64,000 bases of DNA from Oscillospiraceae bacterium (lineage in GTDB: Bacteria > Bacillota > Clostridia > Oscillospirales > CAG-382), in NCBI GenBank assembly GCA_015064945.1, contig SVRF01000003.1:1-64000 (forward strand). Reading direction: 5' to 3'. Numbering within the stretch: position 1 is the stretch's first letter; every line of letters starts with the position of its first letter. A program made the position numbers and the translations under genes. Below, piece by piece: positions 1 through 8,521 of the stretch. The notes under the pieces are model-generated. The model had not been told where the DNA came from. It searched no databases and saw only the letters and a program-made list of their open reading frames with translations.

Positions 1-1
1 A

Positions 2-535
2 TCAGCCTTCATATCCAAAGCCTATTTCCAAAGCCTTCTTGTTAACCTCTGCCAAATGAGCCTTATGGGCGGGGATACCTGCGTTTAGGGAGTCCTTAAA
101 ATACTCCTCATCAAACAGACCGGTCTTTTTAACTATATAGCCAAGCATAATTACGTTAGCCATACCTGTAAGGCCGTTTTCGTTAGCCAACTCGGTAGCA
201 GGAATATAGAAGTAGCTTATATCGTCACGGCTGCCCTTTTTGTTAACAAGAGAGCTGTCGGTGAAAAGCATACCGCCCTTAACAACGGTGCTTTCAAACT
301 TCTCAAAGGAAGGTGCGTTAAACGCCAAAAGCACGTCGGGAGTGGTTACAAGGGGACTGCCGATAGGCTCGTCCTCTACGATAACGCTGCAGTTACAGGT
401 ACCGCCGCGCATTTCGGGACCGTAGGAGGGCAACCAGCTTACGTACTTGTCCTGACGCATACCTGCAAGTACTATCTGCTTACCTGCAAAAAGTATACCC
501 TGACCGCCGAAGCCTGCAAGTAAGATATTACTCAT
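2..535 (-). CDS. 2-oxoacid:ferredoxin oxidoreductase, gamma subunit
   Basis: Gamma subunit of a four-subunit 2-oxoacid (probably branched-chain 2-oxoacid) ferredoxin oxidoreductase, which oxidatively decarboxylates 2-oxoacids to acyl-CoA and reduces ferredoxin in the cytoplasm. About 177 residues, the usual length. The GFGGQG motif near the N-terminus and the EMRGGTCNCSV segment are typical of the family. I start at the second in-frame ATG (535) because AAGGAGG lies 9 nt upstream of it but only 3 nt from the ATG at 541. It overlaps the end of the beta-subunit gene by 8 nt, so the two are translationally coupled. Last gene of the operon visible here; its stop is at the window edge and is complete. 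Confidence 0.9.
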   Translation of the reverse strand: MSNILLAGFGGQGILFAGKQIVLAGMRQDKYVSWLPSYGPEMRGGTCNCSVIVEDEPIGSPLVTTPDVLLAFNAPSFEKFESTVVKGGMLFTDSSLVNKKGSRDDISYFYIPATELANENGLTGMANVIMLGYIVKKTGLFDEEYFKDSLNAGIPAHKAHLAEVNKKALEIGFGYEG

Positions 536-1283
536 TTTCATTTGCCTCCTTTGTTATGTCCTTATACACGCCCAAGGGGTAATGGGTCATCATATTTTCA
601 CGAAGCCATTCCAGCGCCTTATCGGGAGCAAGACCCCAGTTGGTGGGGCAGGTGGAAAGAACTTCTACAAGGCTGAAGCCCTGCTTGTTCTTCTGAACCT
701 CAAATGCCTTGCGGATAGCCTTTTTAGCGGCGCGTACGTTTTTAACGCAGTCCACTGCTACACGCTCTGCATAAGCGGTACCGTCAAGAGTGGAAACCAT
801 CTCGCAAACCTTTATGGGATTGCCCTGTATCTCCTTCTTTCTGCCGTAGGGAGAGGTAGTGGTAACCTGACCGAGAAGGGTGGTAGGTGCCATCTGACCG
901 CCTGTCATACCGTAGATACAGTTGTTGATGAAGATAACGGTGATATTTTCACCTCTTGCACCAACGTGTACAGTCTCTGCCGTACCGATAGCGGCAAGGT
1001 CGCCGTCGCCCTGATAAGTGAATACAAAATTATCGGGGTGGCTTCTCTTAACACCTGTAGCAACAGCGGGAGCTCTGCCGTGAGGGGCCTGAATCATATC
1101 ACAGGAAAAGTAATTGTAAGAAAATACGGAACAGCCAACGGAAGCAATACCAACGGTTTCGCCTTCTATGCCCATTTCGTCAATAACCTCTGCAACCAAG
1201 CGGTGTACTATACCGTGAGTACAGCCGGGGCAATAATGGAAAGGTACGTCTGTCAATGCCTTGGGTTTGTCAAATACAACCAT
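528..1283 (-). CDS. 2-oxoacid:ferredoxin oxidoreductase, beta (TPP-binding) subunit
   Basis: Thiamine-diphosphate-binding subunit of the same ferredoxin oxidoreductase. 251 residues. A CPGC motif sits near residue 18, and the TPP/Mg signature GDGD near residue 92 is followed about 25 residues later by the INNCIYGMTGGQ segment. The start ATG overlaps the stop of the alpha-subunit gene (TAATG). The order ferredoxin - alpha - beta - gamma is the VOR/KOR arrangement found in Clostridia and methanogens. The substrate cannot be fixed from sequence: isovalerate-type (VOR) is favoured by the alpha subunit, but 2-oxoglutarate (KOR) is possible. Confidence 0.92.
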   Translation of the reverse strand: MVVFDKPKALTDVPFHYCPGCTHGIVHRLVAEVIDEMGIEGETVGIASVGCSVFSYNYFSCDMIQAPHGRAPAVATGVKRSHPDNFVFTYQGDGDLAAIGTAETVHVGARGENITVIFINNCIYGMTGGQMAPTTLLGQVTTTSPYGRKKEIQGNPIKVCEMVSTLDGTAYAERVAVDCVKNVRAAKKAIRKAFEVQKNKQGFSLVEVLSTCPTNWGLAPDKALEWLRENMMTHYPLGVYKDITKEANENE

Positions 1284-2347
1284 TATTTTGCACCTCCGTT
1301 CATTTCTTCTATCTTTGCAAGTATTTCGTTAGGTGTGGGGATAACACCGCCGGTTCTGCCAAAGAACTCTACAGGGCGGCGGCAGTCGGTAGCAACCTTA
1401 ACGTCGTCTACCATCTGACCCATATTCATTTCTACAACCAAGAACTTGTCAACCTTTTCTGCAAGTGCGGCAAGCTCCTTCTTGGGGTAGGGCCACAGAG
1501 TAACGGGGCGGAAAAGACCTGCTTTTATGCCCTTTTCTCTTGCGGCTTTAACAGCGGTCTTTGCTATTCTTGCGGTGATACCGTAAGCAACGATGCAAAT
1601 TTCCGCATCTTCTGTCATGTATTCGTCGTACTGAACCTCGTTCTCTTCTATCATCTTGTAGCGTTCGTATCTGTCAAGAACGGTCTGCTCCAAAACTTCG
1701 GGGGAGATGTAGAGGGAGTTAACTATATTGTGTTCTCTCTTATTGCCGTGACCGCAGGCTGCCCAGGTCTTTTCGGGAAGGGCACGTTCCTTCTTGGACT
1801 CGAAGTCAACAGGCTCCATCATCTGACCGAGGGCACCGTCTGCAAGAAGCATAACGGGGGTACGGTAAATATCTGCCAGGTCAAAAGCCTCGCCCATGAG
1901 GGTAGCTATTTCCTGAACGTAAGCAGGTGCAAGCACGATAAAGTGCTGGTCGCCGTGACCCAGTGCCTTGGTTGCCTGCAGATAGTCGGACTGTGCGGGC
2001 TGAATGCCGCCGAGACCGGGGCCGCCGCGCTGTACGTTAACGATAACGCAGGGCAGGTCGGAGCCGATTATGTAGGAAACGCCTTCACTTTTAAGGCTTA
2101 TCCCGGGGGAAGAGGAGGAGGTGAAGGCTCGTTCGCCGGAAGCGGTACAGCCAAGCACCATATTTATTGCGGAAACTTCGCTTTCTGCCTGAAGACAAAG
2201 GCCGCCAACCTTGGGCATCTTCTTTGCAAGGTATTCGGAAAGCTCGGTCTGAGGAGTTATGGGATAACCGAAGAAATAACGGCAACCTGCACGAATAGCG
2301 GCTTCACCGATAACCTCGTTGCCCTTCATAAGCATTTTTTCGCCCAT
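1283..2347 (-). CDS. vorB: 2-oxoacid:ferredoxin oxidoreductase, alpha subunit (VorB-like)
   Basis: Alpha subunit carrying the pyrimidine-binding and transketolase C-terminal-like domains. 354 residues. The FFGYPITPQTEL segment (residues 25-36), the QAESE/VSAINMVLG region and NVQRGGPG (about 103-110) are the conserved core of the VorB/KorA family. The start follows an AAGGAAG ribosome site and overlaps the ferredoxin stop codon (TAATG). With its neighbours it supplies reduced ferredoxin and acyl-CoA (or runs in reverse for branched-chain amino acid synthesis), as expected for an amino-acid-fermenting anaerobe. The VOR assignment is by family resemblance only. Confidence 0.9.
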   Translation of the reverse strand: MGEKMLMKGNEVIGEAAIRAGCRYFFGYPITPQTELSEYLAKKMPKVGGLCLQAESEVSAINMVLGCTASGERAFTSSSSPGISLKSEGVSYIIGSDLPCVIVNVQRGGPGLGGIQPAQSDYLQATKALGHGDQHFIVLAPAYVQEIATLMGEAFDLADIYRTPVMLLADGALGQMMEPVDFESKKERALPEKTWAACGHGNKREHNIVNSLYISPEVLEQTVLDRYERYKMIEENEVQYDEYMTEDAEICIVAYGITARIAKTAVKAAREKGIKAGLFRPVTLWPYPKKELAALAEKVDKFLVVEMNMGQMVDDVKVATDCRRPVEFFGRTGGVIPTPNEILAKIEEMNGGAK

Positions 2348-2565
2348 TATTTCTCACTTCCTTTCTCTACGGTAATAATAACATCGGGACACATAGTGGC
2401 ACACATAGCGCAAGCTATGCATTTTTCCATATCTGTAATGTGTGCGGGATGATAGCCCTTAGCGTTAAGGGCAGAGCTGTCAAGGGCGATAAGCCCCTTG
2501 GGGCAAGCGGTAACGCAAAGCCCACAGCCCTTACAAAGGTCTGTTTTAAAGCTAAGCCTGTTCAT
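2347..2565 (-). CDS. 4Fe-4S ferredoxin subunit of the 2-oxoacid oxidoreductase
   Basis: Small electron-transfer (delta) subunit of 72 residues with two CxxCxxCxxxCP clusters: CKGCGLCVTACPKG near the N-terminus and CIACAMCATMCPDV in the second half, so two [4Fe-4S] clusters. The start is the ATG at 2565, preceded by an AAAGGAAG ribosome site; the frame stays open further upstream but that part (rich in N, R, K) is not ferredoxin-like. First gene of the four-gene oxidoreductase operon; a 43-nt gap separates it from the ATPase gene. Confidence 0.92.
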   Translation of the reverse strand: MNRLSFKTDLCKGCGLCVTACPKGLIALDSSALNAKGYHPAHITDMEKCIACAMCATMCPDVIITVEKGSEK

Positions 2566-2608
2566 TTTTAGCTTCCTTTCTCTGATTCTATATTTAAATT
2601 TTTTAACA

Positions 2609-3265
2609 TTAGAACAGCTGTTTTGTTGCGTTGTCCATATAAACAACGTTATCTGCGGCAAGCCCCGTAACGGACTTCAGCGCCGTATTTCCAATAAAGG
2701 GGATGCCTGTTTTTTCGGATAGTTCTTCACAAACGGCAATGCCCTTCTCTACGGTATCAGCTGTAGTCTCCTCCCCTAAGTTGGTGTTGTTTACGATACC
2801 GCTGAAGCTGAGGCGTGACATAACCTCGATATCACGAAGGGACTGCTCTGCCTCCTCCACAGTAGTGGTAAGAGGGCGGCAGGCATTGTATACGTAAAGC
2901 ATATCGTAGCCCTGTTTTTCGAACTTTTCTTTATACATGGAGAGGGCGATTGCGCCGTCGTCACCGCCCACATCTATAACCGAAAAATCCGTACCGTCAA
3001 AGACGGACAAAAATTCCGGCGGGATGGACGGAATATCCACGTTTGTATTGGCAAACTGAGGGATAATGCAACGTATGCCAAGCTCTCTCAACTCTTCTGC
3101 GTTATCGGCGGTGCGGAAATAGGGGTTTACCACGTCAAGGTCTGCTATTGTAACCTTTTTTCCCTCTGATGCGGCAAGCTTTGCCAGGTTGACCGCCACA
3201 TTGGTTTTGCCTGCGCCGTAATGACCGCAGATTATTACTATACGATTATTGAATTTGCTTATCAT
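2609..3265 (-). CDS. ParA/MinD-like P-loop ATPase
   Basis: About 218 residues. Walker A GHYGAGKT near the N-terminus is followed by VTIADLDVVNPYFR, the switch/Walker-A'-like strand of the ParA/MinD/NifH class, and by VIDVGGDDGA (Walker B region). Lone ATPases of this type often lie beside 2-oxoacid oxidoreductase genes in Clostridia; whether this one helps cluster assembly or does something else is not known. I prefer the ATG at 3265, six nt after a GGTGA; a GTG at 3274 overlapping the U32 stop is the alternative. It partly overlaps or abuts the U32 gene, so it is probably co-transcribed with it. Confidence 0.75.
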   Translation of the reverse strand: MISKFNNRIVIICGHYGAGKTNVAVNLAKLAASEGKKVTIADLDVVNPYFRTADNAEELRELGIRCIIPQFANTNVDIPSIPPEFLSVFDGTDFSVIDVGGDDGAIALSMYKEKFEKQGYDMLYVYNACRPLTTTVEEAEQSLRDIEVMSRLSFSGIVNNTNLGEETTADTVEKGIAVCEELSEKTGIPFIGNTALKSVTGLAADNVVYMDNATKQLF

Positions 3266-3266
3266 T

Positions 3267-4490
3267 TTATTCACCGCATCTGATAATGTCCCACTGTTTT
3301 GCGCCCTTAAGCGGTATGTAAAACACCTGCTTGGGGTGGGGGCAGTTTTCTATTTCTTCCATTTCTTCGTTATACATTTTTTCGATGACCGCATCCCTGC
3401 CGCAACTGCCAGCGCTGAGTATCTGCACCCTGTCACCAACGGAAAATTTATTGCGCTGTATACACTTTGCAAGTCCTGTTTGGGGGTCGTAGTCGCTTAC
3501 GGTTGCCAGATACGCGCGGTCGTTAAGATACACATTGGCACTGCAAACCTTAGCGCTTTGGTGGGGCGAGGTAAAGAAGAAGCCCGTATCATATTCCCTA
3601 TGGCTTACACTTTCCGTCTCCTTCTTCCACATAGGGTCTACCTTATAGCCCTCGGGGTCTGCCAAGTAAGCGTCGTATGCCATACGGTAGGCGTTGGTAA
3701 CGGCGGCGGTATAGTAGGCACTTTTCATTCTGCCTTCTATTTTAAAGCTGTCTATGCCTGCCTCTGCCAACTCCTTAATATGCTCAACCATACAAAGGTC
3801 CTTGGAAGAAAAGGCGTAAGTGCCCTCTGCATCCTCGGTTACGGAAGCAAAAGGAATACCGTCACGCACATCTGCAAGGACATACTCCCAACGGCAGGGC
3901 TGAGCGCACATTCCTCGGTTTGCGTCTCTGCCAACGATGTAGTTGGAAAGCAGGCATCTGCCCGAATAGGAAATGCACATCGCACCGTGGACGAAGCATT
4001 CCAGCTCCATCTCCTCGGGTATATTTCTGCGTATTTCCTTGATTTCCTCTAAAGAAAGTTCCCTTGCCAGCACTACTCTTTTTATGCCCATCTGTTCGTA
4101 CCAAAAACGGCAGGTACGGCTGTTTACCGTGGAGCATTGGGTGGAAAGGTGCATTTCTACCTGAGGGTAGCGCGCCTTTACGGTGGCGATAACGCCCGGG
4201 TCGCTTACTATAAACGCATCGGGCAGGCAGTCCTCTATACTCTCAAGGCTTTTGTCAAGGGCTTCCATCTCAAAGTCCCTTGGCATGGTATTAAGGGCGC
4301 AGTAAACCTTTGCACCGTGGTTGTGGGCAAAGTCAAGCCCCTCCTTAAGCTCCTCAGGTGTAAAGTTATCGGCAGAGGAGCGCATGCCGAAGCGGTTAAG
4401 CGCCATATACACTGCGTCTGCACCGTACATTACGGCAAACTTCAGTTTTTCAAGGTTCCCCGCAGGGGAAAGTATCTCACATTTTTTCAT
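3267..4490 (-). CDS. U32 family protein (TrhP-like tRNA hydroxylation factor)
   Basis: 407 residues. Begins CEILSPAGNLEKLKFAVMYGADAVY, the TIM-barrel N-terminus of the U32 'peptidase' family, with ELECFVHGAMCISYSGRC and later SFKIEGRMKSAYYTA as the family signatures. Members once called collagenase-like proteases are now linked to prephenate-dependent 5-hydroxyuridine formation in tRNA (TrhP/YegQ, Bacillus YrrN/YrrO) or to RlhA; which applies here is inferred. Cysteines in FVHGAMCIS...C and MCAQPC fit the family's metal/cluster site. In Bacillus the yrrN/O genes lie next to yrrL (mltG), the same linkage as here, where the start overlaps the mltG stop (TAATG). Confidence 0.85.
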   Translation of the reverse strand: MKKCEILSPAGNLEKLKFAVMYGADAVYMALNRFGMRSSADNFTPEELKEGLDFAHNHGAKVYCALNTMPRDFEMEALDKSLESIEDCLPDAFIVSDPGVIATVKARYPQVEMHLSTQCSTVNSRTCRFWYEQMGIKRVVLARELSLEEIKEIRRNIPEEMELECFVHGAMCISYSGRCLLSNYIVGRDANRGMCAQPCRWEYVLADVRDGIPFASVTEDAEGTYAFSSKDLCMVEHIKELAEAGIDSFKIEGRMKSAYYTAAVTNAYRMAYDAYLADPEGYKVDPMWKKETESVSHREYDTGFFFTSPHQSAKVCSANVYLNDRAYLATVSDYDPQTGLAKCIQRNKFSVGDRVQILSAGSCGRDAVIEKMYNEEMEEIENCPHPKQVFYIPLKGAKQWDIIRCGE

Positions 4491-6295
4491 TAATTATTCC
4501 CCACATAGGTGCCGTTTTTGATCTGCTCGTTAATTTCTGCCGCTTTTTGCTTGTTTACGCTGTGCTGGTAAGGTGTTTGAGCGTAATAAATATTGCCTGC
4601 CAAATCGGCGTTAAAGAAATACGCAGTGGTAAGATTGAATTCTGCCTTGACCTCAGCCGCCATATCGGGGTAAACCGCGGCGTCAAACGCATCCAAGCCG
4701 GGATTACATATTGCACCCGCAGGAAGACCCGAATACATATAAGAGTTATAGGGTGTATCTATCTCCAGATGGCTGCCGTTGAGTATATCCACCCTATCCT
4801 CGTAAACGCCTTCTTCCCTTATCATCCTCAGTCTTTCTATCTCCATAACGTACTGTATGGTTGCGTCCGACTCCATCTTGTCAAAATCCGCAGAGTTAAA
4901 ACGGTTATGGAATACCTGGGATATATTCTCAAAGTCAGAAAAGCTCTTGCCCTCTGCCTGCACAATGGAAGCAAAGGTTACCATTTCGTCAAAGGTGAAG
5001 CCCATTGACTCGCAGACGGGCTTATAGGTGCTGTAATACTCACTCCATACCCTGGCAGAGAAGGTGTTAAGCATTTTGTTAATAACGTCCACCTCGTCAT
5101 AATCCTTATAGAAAATGTAGGTGTCGGGGTAAAGATAGCCCTCTAAACGGTAAATTCTGCCTTCGGGATATCCTTCCTCCTCCAAAAGCTTAACAAACTC
5201 GTGCTTATAAGGGTACTCGTTTATCGCATATATATAGTTTTCACGTCTGCCTATACCGTTTTCAACAAGCAAGCTTATGATCTGCTCAACGGTATAGCCC
5301 TCGGGGATAACTATCGTAACCTCTTCCCTTACATAGGGTTCGGTCGTCAGCGCTTTGATTATTTGGTCATAGTTCATATCGGGGTTAAGAGTATAGGTAC
5401 CCGCAAGGTACTTGATATCCTCTTCCGGCGGGACTTCTTCGTTAAGGAACATAGTTTTACTAAAGTCGCCGAATATATCGATAATAGTACCTACTATATC
5501 CTCTTCCTCACCCTCTACTGCGTTATCGTCAACATATTTGTATTTAACGTAAAACGTAAATACCTTTTCTTCGTCTATAATACCGTTTTCTTTGAGAAGT
5601 GCCGCTACCTCAGCTGTGGTCATATTTTCGCTGAGGACAACCTGCTTTTCATCATCTGCCTTGACAAACGCAAATATATCGTTTGCCATGGGGATTATAC
5701 CGGGCCAGATATCGGGAAAACCGAAGGCAACAAAGAAAGCCAAAATCATAACTGCGAGGGTATAAGCAAGCGCCTTTATTATGCTTATTGTAAGACTGCC
5801 GTGGGCACGTTTTTCGCGGTTGCGGCGCTTTGCACGGCGATACGCACGCTGTCTTTTCTTTTTTCTGTTTTTATTTTTATCGCCTGCGGAAAAATGATCC
5901 TCGCCAAAAAGCTCCTCCGAGGTCTCGTTATGCTCCACCTTTTTTCCCTCTGCATCGGTAAAATGCCCGCCTTCGGGGGAGGACATAACGGTGTTTTCCT
6001 CGGCCTGGTTGGTATAATGGGGCTGTTCCGACTTGATAACCGCAACGGCATCATCTATACCGCTAAGCTCTTTATTGGAAACACGGGTAGGCTGTATGTT
6101 TACGGCTTCCGTGGCAGATATCTCCTCTGCGCTCTTTTTTGCTTCCTCAAACAGCTTTACGTCGTCGTCCTGAACGGTCTCAAGTTTGTCTTCCGCCGTC
6201 TCGTCGCCTTTTTTTATTCTGTTGGCATCACTGTAGCGTGATATTAAATCGAGAAGCTCGTCCGAGCTTTGTTCGGGATTTTTATTTTCTGTCAA
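4490..6295 (-). CDS. mltG: Endolytic murein transglycosylase MltG
   Basis: 601 residues, longer than the 340-380 usual. The C-terminal two-thirds is the YceG/MltG domain: a LysM-like segment (VVLSENMTTAEVAALLKENG), then the catalytic region with TFASIVQAEG, whose final Glu aligns with the family's catalytic glutamate, and DIDTPYNSYMYSGLPAGAICNPG. A single membrane helix (about residues 170-195) is preceded by a charged, low-complexity cytoplasmic region of about 165 residues ending in Arg/Lys repeats. It cleaves nascent glycan strands and so sets their length. The start codon is TTG, supported by GGAGGG 8 nt upstream. Coupled to the downstream U32 gene. Confidence 0.88.
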   Translation of the reverse strand: MTENKNPEQSSDELLDLISRYSDANRIKKGDETAEDKLETVQDDDVKLFEEAKKSAEEISATEAVNIQPTRVSNKELSGIDDAVAVIKSEQPHYTNQAEENTVMSSPEGGHFTDAEGKKVEHNETSEELFGEDHFSAGDKNKNRKKKRQRAYRRAKRRNREKRAHGSLTISIIKALAYTLAVMILAFFVAFGFPDIWPGIIPMANDIFAFVKADDEKQVVLSENMTTAEVAALLKENGIIDEEKVFTFYVKYKYVDDNAVEGEEEDIVGTIIDIFGDFSKTMFLNEEVPPEEDIKYLAGTYTLNPDMNYDQIIKALTTEPYVREEVTIVIPEGYTVEQIISLLVENGIGRRENYIYAINEYPYKHEFVKLLEEEGYPEGRIYRLEGYLYPDTYIFYKDYDEVDVINKMLNTFSARVWSEYYSTYKPVCESMGFTFDEMVTFASIVQAEGKSFSDFENISQVFHNRFNSADFDKMESDATIQYVMEIERLRMIREEGVYEDRVDILNGSHLEIDTPYNSYMYSGLPAGAICNPGLDAFDAAVYPDMAAEVKAEFNLTTAYFFNADLAGNIYYAQTPYQHSVNKQKAAEINEQIKNGTYVGNN

Positions 6296-6323
6296 TTTTA
6301 AAACCCTCCATAAACCAAAACGG

Positions 6324-7220
6324 CTATGTTAGTGCGTTAATTATAATAAAAGCAGCAATAGGTACAACAAGTGCGGGAGTAATGTATATATACAGGTGAT
6401 TTACGCTTTTTTCCTGCAAGGGTTCATCCTTATAAAGGACGCTGTAGCTGCTATATATAAGCTCTAATCTGGCAAGCATAATAACGGATGCCAAAAGCAA
6501 TAAAACAACAAGCACGAAGCCCACGAAGAGAGGACTTGTATTGAACACGGTGGTGCTTATAAATGTAGTGCTTCCGTAAAGGGAATAGCTGTTAAACAGG
6601 GTATGTATCACCACCGCAGGCCAAACGGAACGGCAAACCGAGGTAACCGCCCCCAACACAAAGCCCGCAAACAGATATATTAAAAAACCGTCGGCGGTGA
6701 AATGGACCATTGTAAAGTACAAAGCGCTTATAATTATGCTGTTTAAGCTGCCGTACTTTTTATACTCGCAAAAAACAATACCTCTGAAAAACAGTTCTTC
6801 ACACAGCGCAGGCACAAGGGCATAAGCAAGAAACATACCGAACTTGCCGTCCTCCATAGCGAAAAGTGCATCCATATAGCCCTTATCGTTACCCACCTCT
6901 ACGCCGTTGCTGTAAAACACAAGCTTTATTACAAGAGAGCCGAAAAACACCACGCCGAAGGCACCTGCGGTAAACAGCACGGTGTTGCCGCTTATCTTAC
7001 CGGAGATAACGGGATAGTTAAGCTTGCCGCCCCTTAAGCCGTAATATATAAACGAGGGCACGGCAAAAACTATTATTTGTATAATTATTATAACCAAAAA
7101 CACGCTGTCCGTACCGATGTTTTCCGCACTTAGGTACTGTCCGCTTAAGGAAAGAAGCACATAAATAACTGCGGTTAACAAGGGCACGCTGACGGGTGTT
7201 GACTTTAAAATATTAAGCAT
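6324..7220 (-). CDS. CPBP family intramembrane metalloprotease
   Basis: 298 residues with about eight hydrophobic segments. The Abi/CPBP (CAAX protease-like) motifs are in order: EELFFRG (EExxxR) near residue 141, TMVHF (FxxxH-type) near 171, and VVIHTLFNS (HxxxN) near 205. These are the glutamate and histidine residues of the Rce1-type active site. A short 28-nt gap and the same strand suggest co-transcription with mltG. GAGGA precedes the ATG. The substrate is unknown; such proteins act in signal or bacteriocin self-protection pathways in other Firmicutes. Confidence 0.85.
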   Translation of the reverse strand: MLNILKSTPVSVPLLTAVIYVLLSLSGQYLSAENIGTDSVFLVIIIIQIIVFAVPSFIYYGLRGGKLNYPVISGKISGNTVLFTAGAFGVVFFGSLVIKLVFYSNGVEVGNDKGYMDALFAMEDGKFGMFLAYALVPALCEELFFRGIVFCEYKKYGSLNSIIISALYFTMVHFTADGFLIYLFAGFVLGAVTSVCRSVWPAVVIHTLFNSYSLYGSTTFISTTVFNTSPLFVGFVLVVLLLLASVIMLARLELIYSSYSVLYKDEPLQEKSVNHLYIYITPALVVPIAAFIIINALT

Positions 7221-7243
7221 TTACCGTCCTCAAATTTTAACCC

Positions 7244-7789
7244 TTAGGCTTTTCTTATCTGCTCTGCTATTTTGCCTGCGGCGTCTGCACCCACAAGCAT
7301 TTCTGCTATTTTAAGCCCAAACTCCAATGACACGCCCATACCCTGTGCGGTTATGAATATGTCGTCTACCTCCACCTTTTCGCCGGTAACGTTAGCTTCG
7401 GGCATATACTTCTCAAAACCGGGGTAGCAGGCGATATTTCTGCCGTCAAGCAGACCCATCTGACCGAGCACAAAGGGTGCGGCGCAAATTGCCGCCACGT
7501 ATACGCCCTTATCAACCGCCTTTTGTACCAGTTCCTTTACAGGGAAGGAGTCTGCCAAGGTCTGTGCACCGGGCATACCGCCGGGAAGCACAAGGGCATC
7601 CATATCATCACCGCTTATATCGGAAAGAAGGCGCTGAGCACTTAGCTTTATACCGTGAGTGCTTTCCACCGAAAGGCTGTCCTCTACGGAAACAAGGATA
7701 ACCTCCGCCCCTGCCCTTGTAAGTATATCGGCAGGTACTATTGCCTCACTTTCTTCAAAACCGTTGGCAAGTAACATTACTACTTTCAT
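7244..7789 (-). CDS. DJ-1/PfpI family protein
   Basis: 181 residues, the usual length for the DJ-1/ThiJ/PfpI fold. Contains FEESEAIVPADILTRAG with the conserved acid near residue 16, and the nucleophile elbow YVAAICAAPFVLGQMGLL with the reactive Cys. Homologues act as protein/nucleotide deglycases, redox chaperones or YajL-type proteins; the exact role here is not determined. Start ATG at 7789 has AGGAAG 8 nt upstream; a TTG further upstream is rejected because it lies before that ribosome site. Confidence 0.85.
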   Translation of the reverse strand: MKVVMLLANGFEESEAIVPADILTRAGAEVILVSVEDSLSVESTHGIKLSAQRLLSDISGDDMDALVLPGGMPGAQTLADSFPVKELVQKAVDKGVYVAAICAAPFVLGQMGLLDGRNIACYPGFEKYMPEANVTGEKVEVDDIFITAQGMGVSLEFGLKIAEMLVGADAAGKIAEQIRKA

Positions 7790-7822
7790 ACAAATATCTT
7801 CCTTATACAACTGTATTTTAAT

Positions 7823-8500
7823 CTATGACCTTATTATTATATCCATTGCAAGCCTTACAAGCTCGCCGCTTATATCCTCGATACTGCGCAAAACGCCGTC
7901 CCTTACACAGTCTATTCTGTGCCAGCCGCATTTTTCGGAGGCGTACAGTGCCGCATTGTAGCTGGCGGCAAGAAAATCGCTGTTTTTCTCGTGGATATCC
8001 TTGGTAACACCCGTGCTGTCACAGCGTTTTTGCACAAGGCTTTCCGACACCCGGGGCGGCAAGCAAAGATATATCACACCGTCAGGCTTGGGCAGACCCA
8101 AAAGCCCATACTCATAACCAACAAGCCATTCCATAAAGTCCTGTCTTGTGTCCTCGGGCAGTTTTGCCATCTGATGAACAAGATTTGCGCTGGTATATCG
8201 GTTTGCTATTATAACCGTGCCGTCTTCGTAATCCTTTTTCCAGTCCAGCATATAACTGCTGTATCTGTCCATAGCGAAAAAGCTTGATGCGGCATAGGCG
8301 TTGACCGCCATAGGGTCTTCGCCGAACTCGCCCTTCAAATACATCTCCACCAAAGAACAGCCCTTTGTGTTATAGTTGGGAAAGGAGATGCAACGGTGCT
8401 TTATTCCCTGTCGCTCCAGGTATTTACAAAGCGCTTTGCTTTGTGTCTCCTTACCCGAGCCGTCAAGCCCGTCTATGGCTATAAGTATACCTTTTTTCAA
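7823..8500 (-). CDS. tmk: Thymidylate kinase
   Basis: 225 residues. Phosphorylates dTMP to dTDP. P-loop GLDGSGKET at residues 10-18, the DRYSSYMLDW nucleoside-binding helix, and ANRYTSANLVHQ carry the family core; the segment KPDGVIYLCLPP precedes the lid. Starts at TTG with AAAGGAAG 8 nt upstream. Lies 21 nt downstream of thyX, which makes its substrate dTMP, so the two form a thymidylate synthesis unit. The longer insert around residues 60-110 is of the class seen in several Clostridial thymidylate kinases rather than the short E. coli type. Confidence 0.88.
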   Translation of the reverse strand: MKKGILIAIDGLDGSGKETQSKALCKYLERQGIKHRCISFPNYNTKGCSLVEMYLKGEFGEDPMAVNAYAASSFFAMDRYSSYMLDWKKDYEDGTVIIANRYTSANLVHQMAKLPEDTRQDFMEWLVGYEYGLLGLPKPDGVIYLCLPPRVSESLVQKRCDSTGVTKDIHEKNSDFLAASYNAALYASEKCGWHRIDCVRDGVLRSIEDISGELVRLAMDIIIRS

Positions 8501-8521
8501 AGCTTTTACTTCCTTTCGGCT

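Noticed and set aside
1256-2452. 398-codon plus-strand frame antisense to the oxidoreductase alpha subunit
   Set aside because: No recognisable domain or ribosome site; the minus-strand VorB-like gene explains the sequence.
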